A stretch of DNA of 33,890 bases. Source: an uncultured Bacteroides sp. Its GTDB lineage: Bacteria > Bacteroidota > Bacteroidia > Bacteroidales > Bacteroidaceae. This document shows, one piece after another, positions 7,848 to 15,649 of the stretch. The notes under the pieces were generated by a model. That model worked only from the letters and a program-made list of their open reading frames with translations. It was not told where the DNA came from and searched no databases. Numbering within the stretch: the first letter of the stretch is position 1; every line of letters begins with the position of its first letter. The translations under genes and the position numbers were made by a program. The stretch is taken from NCBI GenBank assembly GCA_944322275.1, contig CALUOV010000012.1, forward strand, positions 1 through 33,890, written 5' to 3'.

Positions 7848-8957
7848 ATGAATAAAAAGCTAAAATGGAGCGTCATCACGGTTGTAGGCGCCGGACTGAT
7901 AGGTTGGGGCGTTTGGTCGCAAATGCCCAAGCCCAATGAAGAATTGGCGGAGGCCGACAAAGTGATGAGCGGGACAAGTCGCGTGAAAAAAGTGTTGAAT
8001 ATCAACGCAGTCATTGTCAAACCACAAACATTGACCGATGAAATCCCTATCATTGGTAGTCTGATACCCGATGAAGAGGTAGATTTGTCTTTTGAAACCT
8101 CTGGCAAGATAACAGAGATTAATTTTCAGGAAGGCACCGTTGTACAAAAAGGACAGTTGTTGGCTAAGGTGAACGACCGTCCCCTACAAGCCCAGCTGCA
8201 ACGCTTGGTGTCCCAACTAAAATTGGCTGAAGACCGTGTGTTCCGTCAGGACGCTTTATTAAAACGTGATGCCGTCAGTCAGGAAGCCTACGAGCAGGTG
8301 AAGACCGACTTGGCTACATTGAATGCAGATATAGAAAGCGTTGAAGCTCAGATAGAACAGACTGAGCTGCGCGCTCCTTTCGATGGTGTCATCGGACTTC
8401 GCCAGGTCAGCGTGGGAAGTTATGCTTCACCGACAACCGTAGTGGCTAAACTCACCAAAACCTCTCCTTTGAAAGTGGAGTTTTCCGTCTCCGAGCGTTA
8501 TGCTTCCATGATACAAAAGGGCACTAATTTGACATTTACCTTGGAAGGCTCGCTGAACACCTATCATGCCAAAGTATATGCCCACGAGTCGAGCATCGAC
8601 CCCAATACGCATACATTGACCATCCGTGCTCTCTATCCAAACGAATCGGGTTTCATTATGCCGGGACGTTACGTCTCCATCAGTTTGAAGAAACAGGAGT
8701 ATGAAGACGCCCTTGCCATTCCCTCGGAAGCCATCGTACCCGAAATGGGTAAGGACAAAGTTTATGTCTATCGCTCAGGCAAGGCCGAACCAGTGGAAAT
8801 CATTGCGGGCATACGTACTGATGCCTTGGTGCAGGTGAAGCAAGGCTTGTCTGCGGGCGATACCGTCATAGTGTCCGGTACTCAGCAGTTGCGCACAGGC
8901 ATGGATGTGACTATCGACCATATTGTTTCAATGGATAATACCCAGTCAGCCCAATGA
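7848..8957 (+). CDS. RND efflux periplasmic adaptor (membrane fusion protein)
   Basis: The 369-residue protein has an N-terminal hydrophobic segment (about 8-24) with no cysteine, so it is anchored or cleaved rather than lipidated. Lipoyl half-motifs lie at about 78-110 and 172-205 (ELRAPFDGVIG is the classic second half), separated by a coiled-coil hairpin (about 112-168). A beta-barrel (about 208-285) and a membrane-proximal domain follow. It should bridge the RND pump and outer-membrane channel encoded next. Its stop overlaps the permease start (ATGA), which indicates translational coupling. Substrate cannot be read from sequence. Confidence 0.94.
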   Translation: MNKKLKWSVITVVGAGLIGWGVWSQMPKPNEELAEADKVMSGTSRVKKVLNINAVIVKPQTLTDEIPIIGSLIPDEEVDLSFETSGKITEINFQEGTVVQKGQLLAKVNDRPLQAQLQRLVSQLKLAEDRVFRQDALLKRDAVSQEAYEQVKTDLATLNADIESVEAQIEQTELRAPFDGVIGLRQVSVGSYASPTTVVAKLTKTSPLKVEFSVSERYASMIQKGTNLTFTLEGSLNTYHAKVYAHESSIDPNTHTLTIRALYPNESGFIMPGRYVSISLKKQEYEDALAIPSEAIVPEMGKDKVYVYRSGKAEPVEIIAGIRTDALVQVKQGLSAGDTVIVSGTQQLRTGMDVTIDHIVSMDNTQSAQ

Positions 8958-11900
8958 ACATTTCCGAACTAAGCATACGACGCCCGGTTCTCTCTACCGT
9001 ATTGACCATCATCATCCTGCTCTTCGGATTGATTGGCTATACTTACTTGGGCGTACGCGAATATCCGTCGGTGGACAACCCCATCATCTCCGTACAATGC
9101 TCGTACACGGGTGCCAATGCCGATGTGATTGAGAACCAGATTACCGAGCCGTTGGAGCAGAATATCAACGGTATTCCGGGCATCCGCTCGCTCACCAGCG
9201 TGAGCCAGCAGGGACAGAGCCGCATCACGGTGGAGTTTGAATTGTCCGTCGATTTGGAGACGGCCGCCAACGATGTGCGCGACAAGGTGTCACGTGCCCA
9301 GCGTTACCTGCCCGATGATTGTGACCCGCCTACGGTATCTAAGGCCGATGCCGATGCCACGCCTATTCTTATGGTAGCCCTACAAAGTAACAAACGTTCG
9401 TTGCTGGAGCTGAGCGAGATTGCCGACCTTACCGTAAAGGAGCAATTGCAGACCATTTCCGATGTGAGTAGCGTCAGCATTTGGGGTGAAAAGAAATACT
9501 CCATGCGCCTTTGGTTGGATCCCACGAAAATGTCGGGATTTGGTATTACGCCTGTGGACGTAAAAGAGGCTATTGACCGCGAGAATATTGAGTTGCCTTC
9601 GGGAAGCATCGAGGGAAACACTACGGAGCTGACCATTCGCACTTTGGGCTTGATGCACACGCCGGAGGAGTTCAACAATCTCATCATCCGTGAGGACGGC
9701 AACCGTATCATTCGCTTCAGTGACATTGGTCGCGCGGAGTTGGGAGCGGCCGACATCAAGAGCTACATGAAAATGAACGGTGTGCCGATGGTGGGTGTAG
9801 TGGTCATTCCACAACCGGGTGCCAACCACATTGAGATAGCCGATGCCGTGTACGAACGCATGGAACGCATGAAGAAAGACTTGCCGGATGATGTGGATTA
9901 TACGTACGGTTTCGACAACACACGCTTCATCCGTGCTTCCATCAGCGAGGTGGAGCATACGGTGTACGAGGCGTTTGTTTTGGTGATTATCATCATCTTC
10001 CTGTTCTTGCGCGACTGGCGGGTAACACTGGTGCCTTGCATTGTAATCCCCGTCTCGCTCATCGGTGCTTTCTTCGTGATGTACGTAGCGGGCTTTTCCA
10101 TTAACGTATTGACGATGTTGGCGGTCGTATTGGCCGTGGGCTTGGTGGTGGACGATGCCATTGTGATGACGGAAAATATCTACGTGCGTATCGAGCAGGG
10201 CATGGAACCGTTGCAGGCGGGTATCGAAGGAGCGAAGGAGATTTTCTTCGCGGTCATTTCCACGACCATTACGCTGGTGGCGGTGTTCTTTCCTATTGTC
10301 TTTATGGAGGGGACTACGGGTCGGTTGTTCCGCGAGTTCAGTTTTGTTATTTCCGGCTCTATCCTGATTTCCGCTTTTGCCGCCTTGACCTTTACCCCAA
10401 TGTTGGCCACTAAGTTGCTGAAGCATCAGGAGAAAAAGAACTGGTTCTACCGTAAGACGGAACCTTTCTTTGAGGGAATGAACCGTTTGTATAGTCGTTC
10501 GTTGGCTGCATTCTTAAGCAAGCGTTGGATTGCGTTGGTGTTTTCAGGATTGATGTTTGTGCTCATTGTCTTTTTGTGGAACCATATTCCGGCCGAGATG
10601 GCTCCGTTGGAAGACCGTTCGCAGATTACTATCAGTACTAGCGGTGCTGAAGGTGTCAGCTATGAATATATCCGCGATTATACGGAACGTATCAACGATG
10701 TGGTAGACTCTATCATTCCCGATGCACAAGCTGTTACAGCACGTGTGTCCAGTGGTAGCGGAAATATACAAATTACGTTGAAGGATATTAGGGAGCGTGA
10801 TTACACGCAGATGGAGGTAGCAGAAGAGCTGTCCAAAGCTGTGCAGAAAGAGACCATGGCGCGTGCTTTCGTGCGGCAACAGTCTTCCTTCGGTGGACGA
10901 CGTGCCAGTATGCCTGTGCAGTATGTGTTGCAGGCCACTAACATCGAGAAGTTGCAGGAAGTGCTACCGAAGTTCATGGAACGAGTGTATGAAAATCCCG
11001 TCTTCCAAATGGCGGACGTTGACTTGAAATTCAGTGACCCGGAAGCCCGCATTCAGATTAACCGTGACAAAGCGGGAACCATGGGTATCAGTACCCGTAA
11101 CATTGCGCAGACATTGCAATATGGTTTGAGTGGCCAGCGCATGGGGTACTTCTACATGAACGGAAAGCAATACGAGATATTGGGCGAAATCAATCGCCAG
11201 CAGCGCAACAAGCCTTCCGACTTGGTGGGCTTGTACATCCGTAACGACAACGGCGAGATGGTGCAGCTGGACAATTTGGTGGAAATCATTTACGGCACTG
11301 CACCTCCTAAGCTCTATCGCTACAATCGCTTTGTCTCTGCCACGGTTTCTACCGGTCTGGCCGAAGGGAAGACCATCGGGCAGGGATTGGAAGAGATGGA
11401 CAAGATAGCCGATGAGGTATTGGATGACACGTTCCGCACCGCTCTTTCCGGTGACTCCAAGGACTACAGCGAGAGTGCCTCCAGTTTGATGTTCGCCTTT
11501 ATCTTGGCCATCTTCCTTATTTATCTGATTCTGGCGGCGCAGTTCGAGAGCTTCAAGGACCCGTTGGTCATCATGTTCACCGTGCCGTTGGCCATTGCGG
11601 GAGCCTTGGTGTTCATGTATTTCGGCGACATCACCATGAATATCTTCAGCCAGATCGGTATTATCATGCTTATCGGGCTGGTGGCAAAGAACGGTATCCT
11701 CATCGTAGAGTTCGCCAACCTGAAGCAGGAGCACGGAGAGGACAAGATGCAGGCCATTCGGGATGCAGCCCTGCAACGTCTGCGCCCCATCCTCATGACC
11801 AGTGCGGCTACCGTCCTCGGCCTTATTCCATTGGCCTTTGCCAGCGGTGAAGGAGCCAATCAGCGTATAGCCATGGGTACGGCGGTGGTAGGCGGTATGA

Positions 11901-11986
11901 TCGTGTCTACATTGCTCACTATGTACATCGTGCCCGCCATTTACAGTTATATATCTACCAACAGAAGTAAACGAAGAAAGAAATGA
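8954..11986 (+). CDS. RND efflux pump inner-membrane transporter (HAE1/AcrB-like)
   Basis: This 1010-residue inner-membrane pump has the RND layout: TM1 at about 13-33, a large periplasmic loop (about 34-335), TM2-6, a mid-chain amphipathic linker, TM7 (about 530-550), a second periplasmic loop and TM8-12. The TM4 proton-relay pair D400-D401 is present in GLVVDDAIVMTENI, and TM10 keeps the relay lysine in GLVAKNGILIVEFAN (about 913). It should work as a trimer exporting hydrophobic or amphipathic compounds using the proton gradient. It overlaps both neighbours by 4 bases. It is somewhat shorter than E. coli AcrB (1049 residues). Whether the natural substrate is drug, bile salt or other is unknown. 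Confidence 0.95.
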   Translation: MNISELSIRRPVLSTVLTIIILLFGLIGYTYLGVREYPSVDNPIISVQCSYTGANADVIENQITEPLEQNINGIPGIRSLTSVSQQGQSRITVEFELSVDLETAANDVRDKVSRAQRYLPDDCDPPTVSKADADATPILMVALQSNKRSLLELSEIADLTVKEQLQTISDVSSVSIWGEKKYSMRLWLDPTKMSGFGITPVDVKEAIDRENIELPSGSIEGNTTELTIRTLGLMHTPEEFNNLIIREDGNRIIRFSDIGRAELGAADIKSYMKMNGVPMVGVVVIPQPGANHIEIADAVYERMERMKKDLPDDVDYTYGFDNTRFIRASISEVEHTVYEAFVLVIIIIFLFLRDWRVTLVPCIVIPVSLIGAFFVMYVAGFSINVLTMLAVVLAVGLVVDDAIVMTENIYVRIEQGMEPLQAGIEGAKEIFFAVISTTITLVAVFFPIVFMEGTTGRLFREFSFVISGSILISAFAALTFTPMLATKLLKHQEKKNWFYRKTEPFFEGMNRLYSRSLAAFLSKRWIALVFSGLMFVLIVFLWNHIPAEMAPLEDRSQITISTSGAEGVSYEYIRDYTERINDVVDSIIPDAQAVTARVSSGSGNIQITLKDIRERDYTQMEVAEELSKAVQKETMARAFVRQQSSFGGRRASMPVQYVLQATNIEKLQEVLPKFMERVYENPVFQMADVDLKFSDPEARIQINRDKAGTMGISTRNIAQTLQYGLSGQRMGYFYMNGKQYEILGEINRQQRNKPSDLVGLYIRNDNGEMVQLDNLVEIIYGTAPPKLYRYNRFVSATVSTGLAEGKTIGQGLEEMDKIADEVLDDTFRTALSGDSKDYSESASSLMFAFILAIFLIYLILAAQFESFKDPLVIMFTVPLAIAGALVFMYFGDITMNIFSQIGIIMLIGLVAKNGILIVEFANLKQEHGEDKMQAIRDAALQRLRPILMTSAATVLGLIPLAFASGEGANQRIAMGTAVVGGMIVSTLLTMYIVPAIYSYISTNRSKRRKK

Positions 11987-13311
11987 AGCGTATCCTAGTC
12001 TTATTCTTTATCACGATACTGAGTGCCCCGGCTGTCCTGCAAGCGCAGCCGGCTGCCACTTACACACTGAAGTCGTGCCTCGAAACAGGCTTGCTCAACA
12101 ACTATTCCCTGCGCATCACCCATAACGAGGAGCAGATCAGTAAGAACAACGCCACACTGGCCAATGCGGGTGCCCTGCCTACCATCGACCTTACAGGAGG
12201 CTATCAGGCTACGGTGGACAACACCAGCAGCAAGGTGAGAAGCACCGGACTGACGGAAAAGGAGAACGGAGCCTTCGACCAGACCGTAGACCTGGGCATC
12301 GATCTGAACTGGACACTCTTCGATGGATTCAACATCTCTACGACCTACCGGCAACTGAAGCTCCTCCGACAGCAAGGAGAGACCAACACACGCATCGCCT
12401 TGGAAGACTTCATCGCATCACTCGCAGCCGAATACTACAACTTCATACAGCAGAAGATACGCATGAAGAACTTCCTGTACGCTGTGCAACTCTCACGCGA
12501 ACGTCTGCGCATCGTGGAGGCACGATACCACATCGGCGACTTCTCACGACTGGACTATCAGCAGGCCAAGGTGGACTTCAACGCTGACAGCGCACAGTAC
12601 ATGAAGCAACAGGAACTGCTGCACACCTCGCGCATCAACCTCAACGAACTGATGGGCAACGAGAACGTGGACCAGCCCATCATTATACCCGACAGCCTCA
12701 TCGACGTGAACGCATCGCTGGATTTCGACGAGCTGTGGGAAGCCACGCTGACCGTGAACTCATCCCTGCTGAAGGCCGACCAGAATACGCAACTCGCACA
12801 GATGGATTACAAAAAGGTCACCTCGCGAGACTATCCCTACGTACGCCTGAACGCAGGATACGGATATACCTATAATAAATACGACATCGGCAACTACACA
12901 CGGCGCAGCAACTTCGGCTTCAACGGAGGCATCACCGTGGGATTCAACCTCTTCGACGGTAACCGCAAGCGTGAGCGCCGAAACGCAAGCATCGCCGTGA
13001 AGAACGCCCGACTGCAACGCGACGAGCTGGAACTGAGCCTGCGTGCCGACCTGAGCAACCTATGGCAGGCCTACCGCAACAACCTGGAGATGCTGAACCT
13101 GGAACGGCAGAACCTCATCGCCGCACGCGACAACCACGAGATTGCCATGGAACGCTACATGCTGGGCGACCTGTCGGGCATCGAAATGCGCGAGGCGCAG
13201 AAGAGCCTGCTGGACGCCGAAGAACGCATCCTCAGCGCCGAGTACGACACCAAGCTCTGCGAGATTTCACTCCTCCAAATCAGCGGTAAGATAACCCGAT
13301 ACCTCGAGTGA
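11983..13311 (+). CDS. TolC-type outer membrane efflux protein
   Basis: The 442-residue protein has a signal peptide (1-21, ending LQA) and two OEP-like repeats of long coiled-coil helices with beta-barrel strands, for example SLRITHNEEQISKNNA near the start and the GITVGFNLFDGNRKRERRNA strand-turn in the second half. No lipobox cysteine is seen. It completes the tripartite pump with the two upstream genes, overlapping the permease by ATGA. Leucine codons here are mainly CTG/CTC, whereas the permease mainly uses TTG, although the genes are translationally coupled. Confidence 0.93.
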   Translation: MKRILVLFFITILSAPAVLQAQPAATYTLKSCLETGLLNNYSLRITHNEEQISKNNATLANAGALPTIDLTGGYQATVDNTSSKVRSTGLTEKENGAFDQTVDLGIDLNWTLFDGFNISTTYRQLKLLRQQGETNTRIALEDFIASLAAEYYNFIQQKIRMKNFLYAVQLSRERLRIVEARYHIGDFSRLDYQQAKVDFNADSAQYMKQQELLHTSRINLNELMGNENVDQPIIIPDSLIDVNASLDFDELWEATLTVNSSLLKADQNTQLAQMDYKKVTSRDYPYVRLNAGYGYTYNKYDIGNYTRRSNFGFNGGITVGFNLFDGNRKRERRNASIAVKNARLQRDELELSLRADLSNLWQAYRNNLEMLNLERQNLIAARDNHEIAMERYMLGDLSGIEMREAQKSLLDAEERILSAEYDTKLCEISLLQISGKITRYLE

Positions 13312-13527
13312 CGCATCGCCCGCAAGGGTGCGGAGACACAGAACCAGGTCCGGACGCCACTCGTCGAAGGCCCGGATCCGAGCCTCCCACGTCCGCTTCA
13401 ACCCTCCCCACTGCAGGCTCTTCAGCCGGAAGAGCCCGCGCCCCGTCATGCCCCTTCATCTCCTGAAAACCGCCCAAGCAGCCGCACACAGGCGGATCAG
13501 TATCCGTTTCTTCAGCCTTTTTTACTC
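13312..13527. other. GC-rich non-coding spacer after the efflux operon
   Basis: No convincing gene is seen in any frame, although several short open frames cross it. It is richer in GC than most spacers here. It contains small hairpins, the clearest being GGCTCTTC (13416-13423) / GAAGAGCC (13429-13436) with a 5-base loop and no U tract. It may be a decayed gene fragment or part of the element whose repeats follow. Confidence 0.4.
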
Positions 13528-13667
13528 GTTTTAAAATGCGACCGTATGTCGTTAAAAATGCGCCCGTATGCAGTTAAAAATGCGCCCGTACGCATTTTCA
13601 ACGCCTCCCGCACGCATTTTCAACGCCTCCCGCACGCATTTTCAACTGCGCACGGTCGTATTTTCAA
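13528..13667. repeat. Inverted array of seven 21-23 base repeats (3 forward + 4 reverse)
   Basis: Three tandem units in plus orientation (13528-13550, 13551-13572, 13573-13593) share AAAATGCGnCCGTAnG. They meet four units in minus orientation (13582-13601, 13602-13623, 13624-13645, 13646-13667) whose minus strand begins TTGAAAATGCGTGCGGG or a variant. Units at 13602-13623 and 13624-13645 are identical. The two halves overlap in the palindrome AAAATGCG-CCCGTA-CGCATTTT (13577-13598). The outermost units share the variant GACCGT and can pair, so the whole 140 bases form a nested inverted structure. No open frame across it looks real. Confidence 0.85.
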
Positions 13668-13805
13668 TCCCTCCTATATCTGTCTTCGGCTCCGACCGTG
13701 TGGAACGGTAAAAGCGGCCTTACGCATCCTTCATCACAAAAGAGAAAAGACAACAAAATACACGTAATAAATCAGATTTTCGACACAACTCATCGATTTT
13801 TCGAC

Positions 13806-13813
13806 TATTTTTG
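13806..13813 (+). promoter_or_regulatory. -7 promoter element of the pectate lyase gene
   Basis: TATTTTTG matches TAnnTTTG, 25 bases before the chosen ATG at 13839. It supports that start over an upstream in-frame ATG at 13698, which lies before this element. Confidence 0.45.
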
Positions 13814-13838
13814 CTTCTCGAAAAAGAATAACAGCATT

Positions 13839-14939
13839 ATGAAAAGAATCCTTTTGGCGTGCCTCGTGACAACGGTCTGCGCGATGGCCGCCGCACAACA
13901 GACTTACAAGGACAAGCAGTCGTATAAGGACTGGCCCAAGCTGGCTTCTAAACTGGACGATGACTTCTTCAAGACGGAAGAAGCGCTGCGCATCGGCGAC
14001 AACGTCATGCTCTACCAACAGACTACGGGTGGATGGCCAAAGAACATCTATATCCCTGCCGAACTGACACAGGAGGAGCGCGAAAGGGCATTGGAGATGA
14101 AGGACGACGTCAACGAAAGCACCATCGACAACAAGGCTACGACGACGGAAATCACTTACCTCTCACGTCTGTACAACGCCACGGGCATCGACAAATACAA
14201 GGAGGCTGCCGTGCGCGGCATGCAGTATCTGTTCGAGGCTCAGTACGACAACGGCGGATGGCCCCAGTTCTATCCTCGTCCGACGGGTTACTACACGCAC
14301 ATCACTTACAACGACGACGCCATGACCAACGTGCTGAAGCTGATGCGCGACGTCAGCAAGGGTAAGGAGCCTTATGCGTACCTGCCGGAGGACGTCCGCC
14401 GTCGGGCTAAAGAGGCCTTGGATAAGGGTGTGGACTGCATATTGAAGACGCAGGTGCGGCAGAACGGTCGGCTGACCGTCTGGTGCGCGCAGCATGACGA
14501 GCACACGCTGGCTCCGGCCAAGGCGCGTGCTTACGAGTTGCCGTCGCTCAGCGGTCAGGAGTCAGACGACATAGTGCTCTTCCTCATGTCGCTCTCCAAG
14601 CCCTCGGCGGAGGTCATTGCTTGCGTGGATGCCGCGGTAGCGTGGTTTAAGGAGGTGCAGATAGACGGGTTGAAGCGCGAGACCTTTACGAATGCTGACG
14701 GCAAGAAGGATTACCGCATGGTCCCCTGCGGGGAGGGCGAGGCGTGTACTCCTCTGTGGGCACGTTTCTATAGGCTGGATGACAACCGCCCCTTCTTCTG
14801 CGACCGCGACGGCATCATGCGTTACGACCTCTCCGAGATAGGCTACGAGCGGCGCAACGGCTACAGTTGGTACAACGACGGGGGGCTTAAAGTATTCAAG
14901 AAGTACGAGCAGTGGAAGAAGAAGCTGTCGGGCTTATAG
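13839..14939 (+). CDS. Secreted pectate lyase, polysaccharide lyase family 10
   Basis: The 366-residue enzyme starts with a signal peptide (1-19, ending AMAAA-QQ). The ATG at 13839 was chosen because it gives this peptide and follows a promoter element; the frame is open back to 13698. PL10 hallmarks are visible: TGGWPKN (63-69), DNKATTTEI (98-106), NGGWPQFYP (138-146), ITYNDDAM (155-162), the VWCAQHDE stretch and C-terminal GYSWYNDGG. PL10 enzymes cleave polygalacturonate by beta-elimination with calcium, probably in the periplasm or at the surface. Its last 6 bases overlap the convergent AraC gene. A pectin role fits the GH105-type remnant nearby. Confidence 0.9.
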   Translation: MKRILLACLVTTVCAMAAAQQTYKDKQSYKDWPKLASKLDDDFFKTEEALRIGDNVMLYQQTTGGWPKNIYIPAELTQEERERALEMKDDVNESTIDNKATTTEITYLSRLYNATGIDKYKEAAVRGMQYLFEAQYDNGGWPQFYPRPTGYYTHITYNDDAMTNVLKLMRDVSKGKEPYAYLPEDVRRRAKEALDKGVDCILKTQVRQNGRLTVWCAQHDEHTLAPAKARAYELPSLSGQESDDIVLFLMSLSKPSAEVIACVDAAVAWFKEVQIDGLKRETFTNADGKKDYRMVPCGEGEACTPLWARFYRLDDNRPFFCDRDGIMRYDLSEIGYERRNGYSWYNDGGLKVFKKYEQWKKKLSGL

Positions 14940-15521
14940 TTCGTCCAGTGCCTTTCTGCGGTTCTCCTTCAGTAGCTTGAAATGGGTTGGGGTCAGTCCG
15001 GTCACGCTTTTGAACTGGCTGCTGAGGTAGGCTGCGCTGGAGTATCCCAGCTGGTCGGCTATTTCATTGAGCGTCAGTTCTCCGTACACAATCAGTTCCT
15101 TGGCGCGTTCAATCTTTTGTGCGATGAAGTATTTCTCGATAGTAGTGCCGGTGGTTTCGGAGAAGAGCTTGCTCAGCGAGCTGTAGTCGGTGTGCAGTCT
15201 GTCGGCCAGGTATCGTGAGAGGTTCGTCCTCAAAGGCTCCTTATTGTAGTGTACGAGGGCGATGAGGGCCGTCTTGACCTGTTCCACGAGCCGTGCTTGC
15301 GGATTGTCCAGCAGTTCGAACCCCAGTGGTGTCAGCGCTTCCTTGATGCGGCGGCGTGTCTCTTCGTCCAAAGGTTCCTCCAGTGAGGCGCTTCCCAGCT
15401 CTACGGACAGCGGATGCAGTCCGAGCCCTTCCAGGCAGTTCGTTACAGCCATGATGCATCGGGGGCACACCATGTTCTTGATGTGCAGCACGTTTCCGGT
15501 GGCAGACAGGTTATTCTTCAT
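14934..15521 (-). CDS. AraC-type regulator with N-terminal HMA-like CxxC domain
   Basis: This 195-residue protein has two parts. The N-terminal part (about 10-75) resembles a heavy-metal-associated ferredoxin-like fold: strand VLHIKNM, then CPRC (C19, C22), a helix and returning strands. The C-terminal part (about 95-190) is an AraC double helix-turn-helix, with LTLNEIADQLGYSSAAYLSSQFKSVTG-type recognition helices and a KSVTGLTPTHFK end. It lacks the usual sugar-binding cupin. The CxxC suggests sensing of a metal ion or thiol state, which is inference. It is convergent with the pectate lyase (6-base overlap of ends) and divergent from GH2, so it may control either or act independently. Confidence 0.85.
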   Translation of the reverse strand: MKNNLSATGNVLHIKNMVCPRCIMAVTNCLEGLGLHPLSVELGSASLEEPLDEETRRRIKEALTPLGFELLDNPQARLVEQVKTALIALVHYNKEPLRTNLSRYLADRLHTDYSSLSKLFSETTGTTIEKYFIAQKIERAKELIVYGELTLNEIADQLGYSSAAYLSSQFKSVTGLTPTHFKLLKENRRKALDEL

Positions 15522-15544
15522 ATATGGATGGGTTTCTTCGGGGG

Positions 15545-15552
15545 CAAATGTA
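15545..15552 (-). promoter_or_regulatory. -7 promoter element of the AraC-type gene
   Basis: The minus strand reads TACATTTG, matching TAnnTTTG, 24 bases upstream of the ATG at 15521. It lies in the divergent spacer shared with the GH2 gene, a natural site for regulator binding. Confidence 0.45.
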
Positions 15553-15595
15553 CAAAAATGGTGCTTAAAATGCGGGAAATGACAGGTATCTTTTT

Positions 15596-15603
15596 TATAT
15601 TTG
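15596..15603 (+). promoter_or_regulatory. -7 promoter element of the GH2 gene
   Basis: TATATTTG matches TAnnTTTG about 32 bases before the first ATG (15635) and 47 before the preferred one (15650). No clear -33 TTTG is visible. Confidence 0.45.
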
Positions 15604-15649
15604 TGACCTAAACCAATAGACGTATATTCGTACGATGAAGGACATATTT

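Noticed and set aside
13267..13489. Two overlapping minus-strand open frames in the GC-rich spacer
   Set aside because: They overlap the end of the OMF gene, show no domain or signal peptide, and are expected by chance in GC-rich DNA.
13528..13667. CRISPR array
   Set aside because: Units are contiguous with no unique spacers, and they reverse orientation midway.
13546..13767. Open frame of 73 codons across the repeat array
   Set aside because: Its sequence is simply the translated 22-base repeats and changes character abruptly outside them; the array's inverted symmetry explains the open frame.
15565..15576. Isolated TTAAAATGCGGG resembling the 22-base repeat core
   Set aside because: Only about 12 bases match, without the rest of the unit; chance is a sufficient explanation.
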